From: Treponema sp.
GTDB taxonomy: Bacteria > Spirochaetota > Spirochaetia > Treponematales > Treponemataceae
Assembly: GCA_017549025.1 (NCBI GenBank)
Contig: JAFYWB010000042.1
Span: 1-64,000, forward strand
Direction: 5' to 3'
Length of the DNA: 64,000 bases
A program made the translations under genes and the position numbers. Every line of letters begins with the position of its first letter. Position 1 is the stretch's first letter. The notes under the pieces were generated by a model. It was not told the DNA's origin and did no database searches. It saw only the letters and a program-made list of their open reading frames with translations. This document shows positions 42,686 to 51,579 of the stretch, one piece after another.

Positions 42686-43714
42686 ATGAACGAAGAATTA
42701 AAAAGCGATTTGGGACAGGCCAACTTGAGAAAGGGTTGGCTTGTTCTAGTTGCAGCAATAGCATTAACCCTTTGTATTACTCTATTAGCCCTGTCCTTTG
42801 GTTCCTCCAAGGTATCCTTGATGGATTTCTTTCGATCAGTGCTCACCGGAGATACAACGTCACCAGCTTATCGAATCATTTATTTTAGCCGCTTACCACG
42901 AGTACTCGGTGCCCTCTTAGCAGGAAGTGCCTTGGCAGTGGCAGGAACAATTATGCAGGCTGTGTTGCAAAATCCCTTGGCCAGTCCCAACATCATCGGT
43001 ATAAACAATGGTGCAGGATTTTTTGTGCTGGCTTGCTCCGTACTTTTTCCTAGCCAACCAGCCCTGCTTCCCTTGGCAGCCTTCTTGGGAGCCCTCATTA
43101 CCGCCCTCATGATATTTGCCTTGGCCATGGGAAGAGGCTCCACCAAGCTGTCTTTAGTGCTCACTGGTATTGCCATGAGTAGCATTTTGGGAGCTGGCAT
43201 GAATGTTATCATGATACTCTTTCCCGATGCCTACATTGGAGCCAGTACCTTCTTGGTGGGTGGACTGGGCTCTGTTACCATGGATAACCTTCAGTTTGCG
43301 GTGGTGTACATCATTATCGGCTTGGTGTTTTCCGTATTCCTGCGTCGAGACATGAACATCATTGCCTTAGGCTCCAACACTGCCAAGGCTCTGGGAATGG
43401 CTGTGTCCACTACCCGCTTTCTGTTGATTACAACTGCAGCCATCCTCACTGGTGCGGCTGTAAGCTTTGCTGGATTGATTGGTTTTGTGGGTCTCATCGT
43501 TCCCCACGCCATTCGATTTTTCATCGGTAGTGACCACCGACTTTTGGTTCCAGCCAGTATCTTTGCTGGGGCCGGCTTTGTAACCCTCTGTGACCTTGTT
43601 TCCCGCATTGTTTTTGCCCCTTACGAGGTTGCTGTGGGTATTCTCCTTTCCTTGGCAGGTGGCCCCTTCTTCATCTATCTGGTGATTCGCAACAAAAGGA
43701 GCCAAAATGATTGA
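42686..43714 (+). CDS. FecCD-type ABC importer permease
   Basis: A 342-residue permease with about ten transmembrane segments. Signature stretches of the FecCD family are present (YFSRLPRVLGALLAGSALAV, LASPNIIGINNGAGFF and SFAGLIGFVGLIVPH). Only one permease gene occurs, so it would form a homodimer. It starts right after the binding-protein stop and overlaps the ATPase gene by 8 bp. Confidence 0.94.
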   Translation: MNEELKSDLGQANLRKGWLVLVAAIALTLCITLLALSFGSSKVSLMDFFRSVLTGDTTSPAYRIIYFSRLPRVLGALLAGSALAVAGTIMQAVLQNPLASPNIIGINNGAGFFVLACSVLFPSQPALLPLAAFLGALITALMIFALAMGRGSTKLSLVLTGIAMSSILGAGMNVIMILFPDAYIGASTFLVGGLGSVTMDNLQFAVVYIIIGLVFSVFLRRDMNIIALGSNTAKALGMAVSTTRFLLITTAAILTGAAVSFAGLIGFVGLIVPHAIRFFIGSDHRLLVPASIFAGAGFVTLCDLVSRIVFAPYEVAVGILLSLAGGPFFIYLVIRNKRSQND

Positions 43715-44477
43715 GCTACAGAACGTTTCCTTTGCCTATCCTTCCCGCCATCCCCTGTTCCAAGAGTTCAGTTTAAGCTTTCCGGAAGGAAAAATCACCA
43801 CAATCCTTGGCTCCAACGGTAGTGGAAAAAGTACCCTGCTAAAGCTAGCAGCTCGCTTGCTCACACCACAACAGGGGCAGGTATTGCTGGACGGAAAGGA
43901 TTTACACAGTATGAAGTCAAAGGAGGTGGCAAAGCGAATTTCCCTCCTTCATCAGAATAATTTTCCCCCAGAAATTACTGTAGCCACCTTGGTATCCTAC
44001 GGCCGCTATCCTTACCACAAATATGGCCAGAGCATGACCCAAAAAGACCATGAGGCTATAGAAAAGGCCTTGAACCACGTGCAGCTTCAGGATTTACGCA
44101 ACAGCCTTTTAACCAGTCTTTCTGGTGGACAGCGACAGCGGGCATTTATTGCCATGGCGCTAGCCCAGGACACGGACATAGTGTTTTTGGACGAACCTAC
44201 CACCTATCTTGACATTAATATTCGGCTGGAATTGATGGAGTTGGTTCGATTCCTTAACAGCCAAGGAAAAACCATCATCATGGTGCTTCACGACTTAAAC
44301 CTTGCTCTAGAAAACTCCCACAACATCGTTTTGTTGGAGCGAGGCAAGCTCTATGCGGAAGGAAGCCCAGATCAAGTAATTGAAACAGGCTTACTAGATA
44401 CGGTTTTTAACATCCAGACCCACGTATTTCACAAGGATGGAAACACCTTCCATCACTTTAGCCGCCCAAAAGCATAA
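43707..44477 (+). CDS. ABC importer ATPase
   Basis: A 256-residue ATPase of the FepC/BtuD type. Walker A is GSNGSGKST, the signature is LSGGQRQR and Walker B with catalytic Glu is DIVFLDEPTTYLD; the switch His is in MVLHDLN. It energises the permease encoded just upstream. It is the last gene of the operon, before a strong terminator. Confidence 0.95.
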   Translation: MIELQNVSFAYPSRHPLFQEFSLSFPEGKITTILGSNGSGKSTLLKLAARLLTPQQGQVLLDGKDLHSMKSKEVAKRISLLHQNNFPPEITVATLVSYGRYPYHKYGQSMTQKDHEAIEKALNHVQLQDLRNSLLTSLSGGQRQRAFIAMALAQDTDIVFLDEPTTYLDINIRLELMELVRFLNSQGKTIIMVLHDLNLALENSHNIVLLERGKLYAEGSPDQVIETGLLDTVFNIQTHVFHKDGNTFHHFSRPKA

Positions 44478-44480
44478 AAA

Positions 44481-44524
44481 AATCCCCCTAAAATTGAACT
44501 TTCACGTTCAGCTTTAGGGGGATT
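44481..44524. terminator. Bidirectional terminator
   Basis: AATCCCCCTAAA pairs with TTTAGGGGGATT; an inner TGAAC/GTTCA pair extends the stem. It lies between convergent operons ending at 44477 and 44567. Confidence 0.93.
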
Positions 44525-44566
44525 CCTCTTTTCATTGAAAATTCCCTTTCAAATCAGATACAGCTT

Positions 44567-46645
44567 TTATTCCAGTGGAGCGTAATAGCCAATTTCATCA
44601 CGACCAGAACGGTTCAAAAGATATGCTTCAACCTCCAAAGGAAGATAATCCTTTCCAAAATTAGTGTTCAAGGAAGAAGTGTAAGACAGGCGATACGAGC
44701 CATTTGGTGTGGCAATCACTTCCTGTACAATACCAGACAAGCCTTCTGGACGATACACAAATTGAGTATCACCATCAGTGGCCTCTGTAATGTAAATGAT
44801 TTCCTCTGGCAACACATTCTGGGTTAAATTAACGGTATAGAAGGAAATATCGTTGTTGTTAAAATAAGAAACCATGTCGGACAATCCGTAGGTCAAAAAG
44901 GATGAATGGGTCAAGTTAGAAGCACCAGTCAAGTAGATAATGGCACGCTTCTTTTCTCCGTTTACCAAGGTATTGGCAGCCAAACGCAAAGCCAAGTCCG
45001 TGGTACAATCATCAGATACGGGAGTTTTCAGGGCTTCCACGGTAAAATCTCCCAAATTGTTGGGTGCACCAGAATACTCTGTGGTAGGAACACTTCCTGA
45101 TGAAACCACAGACAAGGTTCCCTTACCATCCATGCTGCGAGCAATTTCCTTTAAGGCTGTTTCCAAAGCCTCATTGTGGAGGCTTGTCTGCACAGAACGG
45201 TCAAGTACAACTACAATGTCGCACACCTCGTTGGAATAGGCTGCACCCTCCAGCTTTTGAGCAGTAACAGGAATGCCATTTTCTGTAAGATAAAAATTTT
45301 CTGCCTTCAATCCCACCACAGGCTGACGCTGACGGTTCTCCACCTTGATTTCCAAGGTAATATTTGGGAAATTGTCTGCATTAACCCGCTCAATCTGAAG
45401 GAAAAGTCCACCAACCAGCTCTGTCATTTTGGACATGACATATACTTCGTTGGAAACAAAGTCAGAGGCAAGAATATTGCCATTTACGTCAGGCTGGGCA
45501 CACAGGATTCGAGAAGGAGCACTTCCGGTACGACCGTTTTCAAAGACAGCCCCTGTGGACAAATCCACAGAACAGATTCTGTTTCCGTCGCTTACTAAGA
45601 TGAAATCATCGCTGAGACGCAAGGATTCGGGGCGACTAAAGGTTTTTTCTGGCACCAGCATTCCTCTGTAGTTTCCAGAGCGGTCAAAGGAGTAAATGGT
45701 ACCCTTCACTGCATCAGCGACATACACCATGTCAGAGAAAATGCAGATACCAGTGGGAGCGGCAAATCCAGGAAAACTGCCATTTTTCTTTCCGAAATTG
45801 AACAGCGGATTTCCATCCTTGTCAAAGACTGAAACACGGGCGTTACCAAAATCTGTTACATAGATATTTTCAGAGGAATCCAAAGCTAGGTATTGGGGTC
45901 CTACAAACTGTCCCAGCCCTACACCCTTGGAGCCAATATACTCCTTGAAGTTACCCTTGCTGTCCAGCACGGCAATTCTGTCTCCAGCATATTCAGAAAC
46001 AAGAAGATTTCCATCCTTCTTTCTGATAATGTCCATGGGACGGTCAAAGCCCTGAAGAGGACCTCTCACACGATTGATAATAAAACCGTTAATATCCATC
46101 AGCAAGAGCTCGTTAGACCCGTAAGCCAAGACCCAGTTTGTACCGTTGTCGTTGGCAAGGATAGCAGAGGGCTGGCTGAAAATCAGGTTTCCGTTTACAA
46201 GTCCAGGATAATTTCCTGCCTCGGCAAATTGACTGGAAACCAAGGAGGTTTTTCCAGAAACTCTCCGCTCACGAACAATTTCAATTCTGTTTGCCAATAG
46301 CATTCCGCCGTAGCCTGCATTAGAAGCAATCTGCCAATGCTGCAGAGCTACATCCTCCATTCCTGCTCGATAGTAAGCTCGTCCCAACCAATCCAAAATC
46401 AAATTTTCTGTGGGCAGGTATGACAAGGCCTTTTCAAATAGAAGGATGGCGTCGTTGTAGGAGCCTCGATAATAAGAATGAACTCCACGGCGGAATTCCT
46501 CTTCAGCAAAGAGGGAATCAGCTGTCTCCACTGTCACTGACTTAAAATCAGAGGAAAAAAGTGTACAAATACTGATGCTCAGGAATACTGCCAGTGCAAG
46601 GTGTAGCTTACCACCATGCAGCTTTGTCAGATGCAGTTTTTTCAT
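44567..46645 (-). CDS. Secreted TPR / NHL-propeller / VWA-like protein
   Basis: A 692-residue exported protein. After a signal peptide (about residues 1-31), TPR helices cover roughly residues 45-115. NHL-type beta-propeller blades follow at about 150-400 (for example GPQYLALDSSENIYVTDFGN). A C-terminal von Willebrand A-like domain begins CDIVVVLDRSVQTS near residue 465. Its metal site is DRSVQ rather than DxSxS, so metal binding is doubtful. The architecture suggests a protein-protein scaffold in the periplasm or at the surface. A TPR protein gene lies directly upstream, without a gap. Function unknown. Confidence 0.78.
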   Translation of the reverse strand: MKKLHLTKLHGGKLHLALAVFLSISICTLFSSDFKSVTVETADSLFAEEEFRRGVHSYYRGSYNDAILLFEKALSYLPTENLILDWLGRAYYRAGMEDVALQHWQIASNAGYGGMLLANRIEIVRERRVSGKTSLVSSQFAEAGNYPGLVNGNLIFSQPSAILANDNGTNWVLAYGSNELLLMDINGFIINRVRGPLQGFDRPMDIIRKKDGNLLVSEYAGDRIAVLDSKGNFKEYIGSKGVGLGQFVGPQYLALDSSENIYVTDFGNARVSVFDKDGNPLFNFGKKNGSFPGFAAPTGICIFSDMVYVADAVKGTIYSFDRSGNYRGMLVPEKTFSRPESLRLSDDFILVSDGNRICSVDLSTGAVFENGRTGSAPSRILCAQPDVNGNILASDFVSNEVYVMSKMTELVGGLFLQIERVNADNFPNITLEIKVENRQRQPVVGLKAENFYLTENGIPVTAQKLEGAAYSNEVCDIVVVLDRSVQTSLHNEALETALKEIARSMDGKGTLSVVSSGSVPTTEYSGAPNNLGDFTVEALKTPVSDDCTTDLALRLAANTLVNGEKKRAIIYLTGASNLTHSSFLTYGLSDMVSYFNNNDISFYTVNLTQNVLPEEIIYITEATDGDTQFVYRPEGLSGIVQEVIATPNGSYRLSYTSSLNTNFGKDYLPLEVEAYLLNRSGRDEIGYYAPLE

Positions 46646-47353
46646 TTATTTTCCTCCCAATGCCGAATTCTCTCGGCTTGCTTGAATCATCTTTAGGTGT
46701 TCTAGAATTTCCTCGTTGGACATATCCTTTTCCAGAGCCTTTCTCAGGAAATTTTCAGCTTCATCCAACAAGCCCAGCTTGTAATATACCCATCCTAGGG
46801 TATCAAGACAGGCTGGTGAATTTGGAGAAATGTCCAAGGCTCGCTTGGAAAGCATGAGGGCTCTGGTTAAATCCTTATTGAGACAGGCCAAAACATAGCC
46901 AAGACCATTCAAGGCGGTAATATTTTCAGGCTCCATCTCCAAAACCTTTTCGTACTGCTCTATAGATTTTGTGTAGTCCTGCTGCAGCCAAGAAATATAG
47001 GCCATGGCAGCATACACTGCACAGGGATTATATCCCGTTTCCTTCAGGCTCCGAAGCTCGAATTCAGCAAGACGAGAGCGACCTGTAGTGGCATAGATAA
47101 CTGCCAGCACAAGACGGCATTGGAGAATCCGGTCCTGCTGGATGTCGTCTCCTGGAATGGCCGTTACTACTTGCTCCAGATACAACAGGGCATCCTCGTA
47201 ACGCTTCAACTTCATGTAGCACAGACCGATAAAATAAATCACGTCTAAATCATTCGCTTGTTCAGAAGACAAGGACTGAAAAAAATGCAAGGCTTCTGTA
47301 TATTTTCCTGTCTTGTATAAGAGAATACCTTGTGATAGTAACCGTTGCTCCAT
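46646..47353 (-). CDS. TPR-repeat protein
   Basis: A 235-residue protein of about six tetratricopeptide repeats (for example ITALNGLGYVLACLNKDLTR and PACLDTLGWVYYKLGLLDEA). No signal peptide is evident, so it is likely cytoplasmic, binding partner proteins. It ends at the base before the NHL/VWA-like gene ends its frame (adjacent stop and start), so the two are tightly coupled. Located 21 bp after surE. Confidence 0.85.
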   Translation of the reverse strand: MEQRLLSQGILLYKTGKYTEALHFFQSLSSEQANDLDVIYFIGLCYMKLKRYEDALLYLEQVVTAIPGDDIQQDRILQCRLVLAVIYATTGRSRLAEFELRSLKETGYNPCAVYAAMAYISWLQQDYTKSIEQYEKVLEMEPENITALNGLGYVLACLNKDLTRALMLSKRALDISPNSPACLDTLGWVYYKLGLLDEAENFLRKALEKDMSNEEILEHLKMIQASRENSALGGK

Positions 47354-47374
47354 TATCTTTCCTTAAGAAAAGCC

Positions 47375-48118
47375 TTACAGACTTAATTTTAAACCCTTCT
47401 CTTTCATATCATCGGCATCTGTTGGCTGAGCATGAATACGACCGATAGAAATTAATCCTTGACTTACTGCTGCAAAGTCACAGTCGTCTCCACCTTCAGT
47501 AGATACCTTGCCACCTTGGAAGAAGGTATAAGAAGAACCATCGGGAGCAGTAAAGGTATCAATAAAATTGTTGTATGTTCGCTTGGAAAGACGGGTAATT
47601 CTCCAGCCAGCATAGGAATCGGCTGAAGGAGCGTTGATGTTTACAAACACATCGGGAGAACACAAGGCAATAAGCTCTGGTAGATTTTTCTGAACAAATT
47701 CTGCCAGTGGCTTGAAATTCCATTTGCTTCGAGAGTTAAAATTCTCTATGCTCAAGGCAATTCCTGGATACCCAGAAATAATAGCCTGACGGGCTGCACC
47801 ACAGGTTCCAGAATAGATAACATCGGTACCAAGATTTGCACCCTTATTAATGCCGGAAAGAATGGCATCTGGAGGAGCGGGTAAAATAGTTCTTAACCCA
47901 TTGATGACGCAATCTACAGGTACTCCAGAGCAGGCATACCAACGCTCTTTTTTTTTGGTGATTTTGAGGGGATCAGCCATTGAGATGGCATTGGAAATGG
48001 CAGAGCGATTCTTGTCGGGAGCTACCACCCACACTTCATGGTCAGCAGATAAACTACGAGCCAGCTCCGCAAGGCCGGGAGCATCAATACCATCATCGTT
48101 GGTGATCAAAAGTCGCAT
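47375..48118 (-). CDS. surE: 5'/3'-nucleotidase SurE
   Basis: A 247-residue metal-dependent phosphatase acting on nucleoside monophosphates. The active-site motif NDDGIDAPG is at residues 7-15, with the conserved SGINKGANLGTDVIYSGT further in. Length is usual for the family. It overlaps the upstream GHMP kinase gene by 13 bp in another frame. Confidence 0.94.
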   Translation of the reverse strand: MRLLITNDDGIDAPGLAELARSLSADHEVWVVAPDKNRSAISNAISMADPLKITKKKERWYACSGVPVDCVINGLRTILPAPPDAILSGINKGANLGTDVIYSGTCGAARQAIISGYPGIALSIENFNSRSKWNFKPLAEFVQKNLPELIALCSPDVFVNINAPSADSYAGWRITRLSKRTYNNFIDTFTAPDGSSYTFFQGGKVSTEGGDDCDFAAVSQGLISIGRIHAQPTDADDMKEKGLKLSL

Positions 48119-49281
48119 AAATGTACTCCTCCAGCAGGCTCAACATCATAGCAGGATGGATGGAAGCCAAAAATCCGTTCATATTCCGACAGCTTTTGCT
48201 TGTAGAGCTCCCCATCCTTTTTTTGCAGGATGGTATAGGTACAACGACCAAATCCCTTACCTGTGATTCTTGAGCAACCGTTGGGATTTCGTACCATGGT
48301 GGTGTCAAAATTTTGGACACGCTTTACTAGCCAATCGATTTCAGGACAGGAGATAAGATACAAATCACGCATAATGTCCTGAGAACGGCTCACGGTGGTA
48401 CAGAACAAGGCAAAATCATTGCTTTTTAAGGCATCCACTGCCTTGAGAATGTACTTGTGCTCCAGCATAATGCACTTGAGACGGCGTCCCATGTCTTCAT
48501 CCACCACAGAAAGCACCTCGTTGATTTCCGTAGTAGATTCCTCATATTGCCAGCCACCGTAGACACGGCTCTTTCGTTCCTTAAGCTCACCCAGCAGCAG
48601 TACATTCTCTGGCTCCATTACAGAAGCCTCGTTCCACACTGAAATACGAGGAACACGGGCATCGGTCAAGATAATTGAAACGTCTTCAAACTGAAAAGGC
48701 AAAATATCAAAGCTATTGGTGGCATGGTCGGTGAGAATACAGGAGCCAGGTTTGGAATAGATTGCGGCAAAAATATCTGCAATGTAGTTTCCTGCTCCCA
48801 AAAAGAGCTTATTTCCCCGCTCAATAGCCTGCAGCATTTGGACTTCGGAACAAGTAGAACCACAGAGGGTTTTAATTCCAAAGGCAGTTCCCACCTTTAT
48901 GGCAGTGGTAATACCAAAGCCTGCAGAAGGAAGGATTTCCGACCAGATGGTTATATCCATACCGTTGACAGAAAATCCTCCAGAGGTAAAGCCATATATC
49001 ATGGCCTTGATACTATTAGCCCAACGGTCTTCCTTGCGGAACTTTAAGTTTGTGAGATTACATCGCTTTCGTTCGTCCATCTGTACAAAGTTAAAATGAA
49101 CCGTTACATCATCCCTCACAGAAATGGCTACATAAATGGGGAAATTTACAGCCATGGAAAGGGTCTTGTCTTTGCAGAACCAGGAATGCTCCCCGATAAG
49201 ATGAAAACGACCAGGTGCGGAAACTAATAAATCAGGTTTTTTCCCGTACTCCTTCAGATGTGCTTCTATAACTTCTTTCAT
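48106..49281 (-). CDS. Galactokinase-like GHMP kinase with altered sugar site
   Basis: A 391-residue GHMP-superfamily kinase. The galactokinase signature is recognisable as SAPGRFHLIGEHSWF (residues 21-35), with Arg25, Glu31 and His32 kept. The Asp that binds galactose is replaced by Trp34, the Tyr after it by Phe35 and the Asn of R-x-N by His27. The catalytic Asp appears kept (D169), but the usual CGIMDQ around it reads NYIADI. The phosphate loop is ILPSAGFGIT instead of GLSSSA, and the third motif is ITGKGFGRC. The fold is clear; the substrate is probably not galactose. Confidence 0.8.
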   Translation of the reverse strand: MKEVIEAHLKEYGKKPDLLVSAPGRFHLIGEHSWFCKDKTLSMAVNFPIYVAISVRDDVTVHFNFVQMDERKRCNLTNLKFRKEDRWANSIKAMIYGFTSGGFSVNGMDITIWSEILPSAGFGITTAIKVGTAFGIKTLCGSTCSEVQMLQAIERGNKLFLGAGNYIADIFAAIYSKPGSCILTDHATNSFDILPFQFEDVSIILTDARVPRISVWNEASVMEPENVLLLGELKERKSRVYGGWQYEESTTEINEVLSVVDEDMGRRLKCIMLEHKYILKAVDALKSNDFALFCTTVSRSQDIMRDLYLISCPEIDWLVKRVQNFDTTMVRNPNGCSRITGKGFGRCTYTILQKKDGELYKQKLSEYERIFGFHPSCYDVEPAGGVHLCDF

Positions 49282-49331
49282 TCAGTAATGCTTCCGATTA
49301 TTGTTTGTTCACGGATGTACATCGTGAAATC

Positions 49332-49360
49332 TTGCACTAAGTACAATATATTGATAAGAT
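49332..49360 (+). promoter_or_regulatory. lnt-bioYMN promoter, leaderless type
   Basis: TTGCAC (49332-49337), a 17-bp spacer and TAAGAT (49355-49360) end 9 nt before the ATG at 49370. No Shine-Dalgarno sequence is present. Confidence 0.6.
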
Positions 49361-49369
49361 AATAATACA

Positions 49370-50992
49370 ATGAACAGAATTATACAAGTTTTTTACGTAA
49401 TTTTTTCTGCAATAATTTTTTCCCTTGCAATTCAAAATGAATTCTTACCATTTGGATCCCCTTTTTTAGGACTTTTTGCCCTAGCACCCTTATATCTTGC
49501 GTTGAAGAATAGCCACTCCTATTTGGAAGCGTCCCTGCTCACAGGATTGCAAATATTTCTTGTCCATCTTATGTCTAGCTTTTGGCTTGGATTTTTCAGA
49601 GATTTTGCCATCTTTACGTTAGGAGCTTCTGCCTTGGGAACAGGGGCTCAGGGCATGGCCTTTGGCTGTTATTTCCATTACTTCCTTGGAAAACGAAAAA
49701 TTCCCGCAGCCCTCCAACAACAAAGAAAGTATCAACCTTTGTTTTTTGCCCTGCTTTGGACACTGTACGAATGGGCAAAATCCTCAGCCTTAGGTTTTTT
49801 GGCCTATCCCTGGGGTACGTTGGTTATGACCTCCTACAAGTGGAACCTGCTGACCCAGATTGTGGACATAACAGGAACCTGGGGAATCTCCTTCCTGTTC
49901 TCCCTTTTTGGAGCCTTGGTGGGAGAAGGAATTTGTCTGCTGTCATCTTCAATTACAAAAAACAACAGCACCCAGTTTTTCCAGTACCGTCAGCTTACCG
50001 CCTGCTGCATGGCATTCTTTGTCCTTTCTGTGGTGTACGGAGCCTGGCAGCTGAACAAGGAGCTTGTACCAGTAAAACACATGGAAACAGTTATGGTACA
50101 ACAAAATATTGATTCTTGGGTAGTAGGTAGGGATGATTTACCCATACGGATTTCCCAAGAGCTCACAGATGCTGCTGTGGAGGATTGTGTAGCTGTCACC
50201 GGTGAGAAGCCTGATTTAGTAGTGTGGAGCGAATCGGTACTTTCCTACACCTTTCCTGAATCTAAGTTCTATTACCACGACAATCCTACTCCCCGCCCAC
50301 TGATTCCCTACCTTCAACAGCTGGAGGTGCCTAGTGTTATTGGTGGGGCAGCCACCATTGATAAATCAAAGAAAATGTATGCAAATGCAGCCTTGTTCTT
50401 TGACAGAGCCGGTGACTATCAGGGCTACTACGGCAAGATGCATCTAGTACCCTTTGCAGAGGTTATTCCCGGTGCCCAGTATGAATGGGTACGGAACTTG
50501 CTGGAAACCATCCTAGGTTTTTCCAGTGGCTGGACTCCTGGCACCAAAATCACCTTGTTCACTGTACCATTGAAAGCAGGATCTGACGTTACAATAAGCA
50601 TTCCTATATGCTTTGAAGATGCCTTTCCCATGGTGTGCCGTGCCTTGTTCCGTGCTGGTAGCGAGGTTTTTGTCAACATCACCAACGATTCTTGGTCCAT
50701 GACCAATTCTGCTGAATACCAGCATTTTGCCATTGCTTCCTTCCGAGCCATTGAATTTAGAACCACCCTCATTCGTTCCACCAATTCAGGCTATTCCGTG
50801 GTGGTAAATCCCAAGGGCCAGGTCATTGCAGATATGCCCCTTTTTCAAGAGGCCTCGTTATACACCTCTGTACCCATTTACCAACGGAAGGTTACGGTGT
50901 ATTGTATGTTTGGTGATTGGCTACCAGTCCTTTGCCTTATTCTTGCCTTCGTTAGTGTTTTTGTAACGGAGAAAAAAGGGAGAAAGCAGTGA
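49370..50992 (+). CDS. lnt: Apolipoprotein N-acyltransferase
   Basis: A 540-residue inner-membrane enzyme that adds the third acyl chain to lipoproteins. About seven N-terminal membrane segments are followed by a nitrilase-like domain. The triad is intact: Glu288 (WSES), Lys356 (YGKMHLVPF) and Cys414 (ICFED), with spacings close to those of the E. coli enzyme (267/335/387). A C-terminal membrane segment closes the protein. Its 3' end overlaps bioY by four bases (ATGA), so it shares an operon with the biotin importer. Confidence 0.95.
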   Translation: MNRIIQVFYVIFSAIIFSLAIQNEFLPFGSPFLGLFALAPLYLALKNSHSYLEASLLTGLQIFLVHLMSSFWLGFFRDFAIFTLGASALGTGAQGMAFGCYFHYFLGKRKIPAALQQQRKYQPLFFALLWTLYEWAKSSALGFLAYPWGTLVMTSYKWNLLTQIVDITGTWGISFLFSLFGALVGEGICLLSSSITKNNSTQFFQYRQLTACCMAFFVLSVVYGAWQLNKELVPVKHMETVMVQQNIDSWVVGRDDLPIRISQELTDAAVEDCVAVTGEKPDLVVWSESVLSYTFPESKFYYHDNPTPRPLIPYLQQLEVPSVIGGAATIDKSKKMYANAALFFDRAGDYQGYYGKMHLVPFAEVIPGAQYEWVRNLLETILGFSSGWTPGTKITLFTVPLKAGSDVTISIPICFEDAFPMVCRALFRAGSEVFVNITNDSWSMTNSAEYQHFAIASFRAIEFRTTLIRSTNSGYSVVVNPKGQVIADMPLFQEASLYTSVPIYQRKVTVYCMFGDWLPVLCLILAFVSVFVTEKKGRKQ

Positions 50993-51579
50993 AAAAAACA
51001 TCCCGTAGCTCAGTGTTCATGGCCATGTATGCTGCAATTATTTGCATAACAGGCTTTATTTCCATCCCCTTGGGCCCCATTCCCTTGGTGCTGCAAAATC
51101 TAGTAGCCATTTCTGCGGGCCTTGTATTTGGACTCCCTCAAGGAGCTGCTGCCGTGGGAATGTTTTTGGTGGTGGGAACCTTGGGACTCCCTGTTTTCTC
51201 TGGAGCAAGAAGCGGAATAGCCGTTTTAAATGGTCCCACTGGAGGCTTTTTGATGGGCTATTTTGTAGGAGCCCTCATTGCAGGAGCCATTGCTACCAAG
51301 CCCAAAATTGAAGAAAAGCCCCTGTCTAGAGCATCACTTTTTCGGCTGACACGGGCAGCTGTTGCAGGGCTTGGATTCACCTATTTGATTGGAGTGCTTA
51401 ATTTTAGACGGGTTACTGGAACAAGCTTTTCCCAAGCACTTTCTCTGTGCGTCATTCCCTTCCTGATTCCAGATATCATCAAGATTTGTATCATGGTGCC
51501 CGTGGCAGCTCGGCTTCGTCCTGTGGTGGCGAGATTTATGCAGGATGATCAAGACCAGGGAGATGAAGCACGTTCATGA
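50989..51579 (+). CDS. bioY: Biotin-binding ECF transporter component BioY
   Basis: A 196-residue membrane protein, the substrate-specific S component of the biotin importer. Six hydrophobic segments and the family block GLPVFSGARSGIAVLNGPTGGFLMGY identify it. The start is GTG, overlapping the lnt stop. bioM and bioN follow with overlaps. The organism probably takes up biotin for its carboxyltransferases, one of which is encoded at 26.4 kb. Confidence 0.94.
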   Translation: MKKTSRSSVFMAMYAAIICITGFISIPLGPIPLVLQNLVAISAGLVFGLPQGAAAVGMFLVVGTLGLPVFSGARSGIAVLNGPTGGFLMGYFVGALIAGAIATKPKIEEKPLSRASLFRLTRAAVAGLGFTYLIGVLNFRRVTGTSFSQALSLCVIPFLIPDIIKICIMVPVAARLRPVVARFMQDDQDQGDEARS

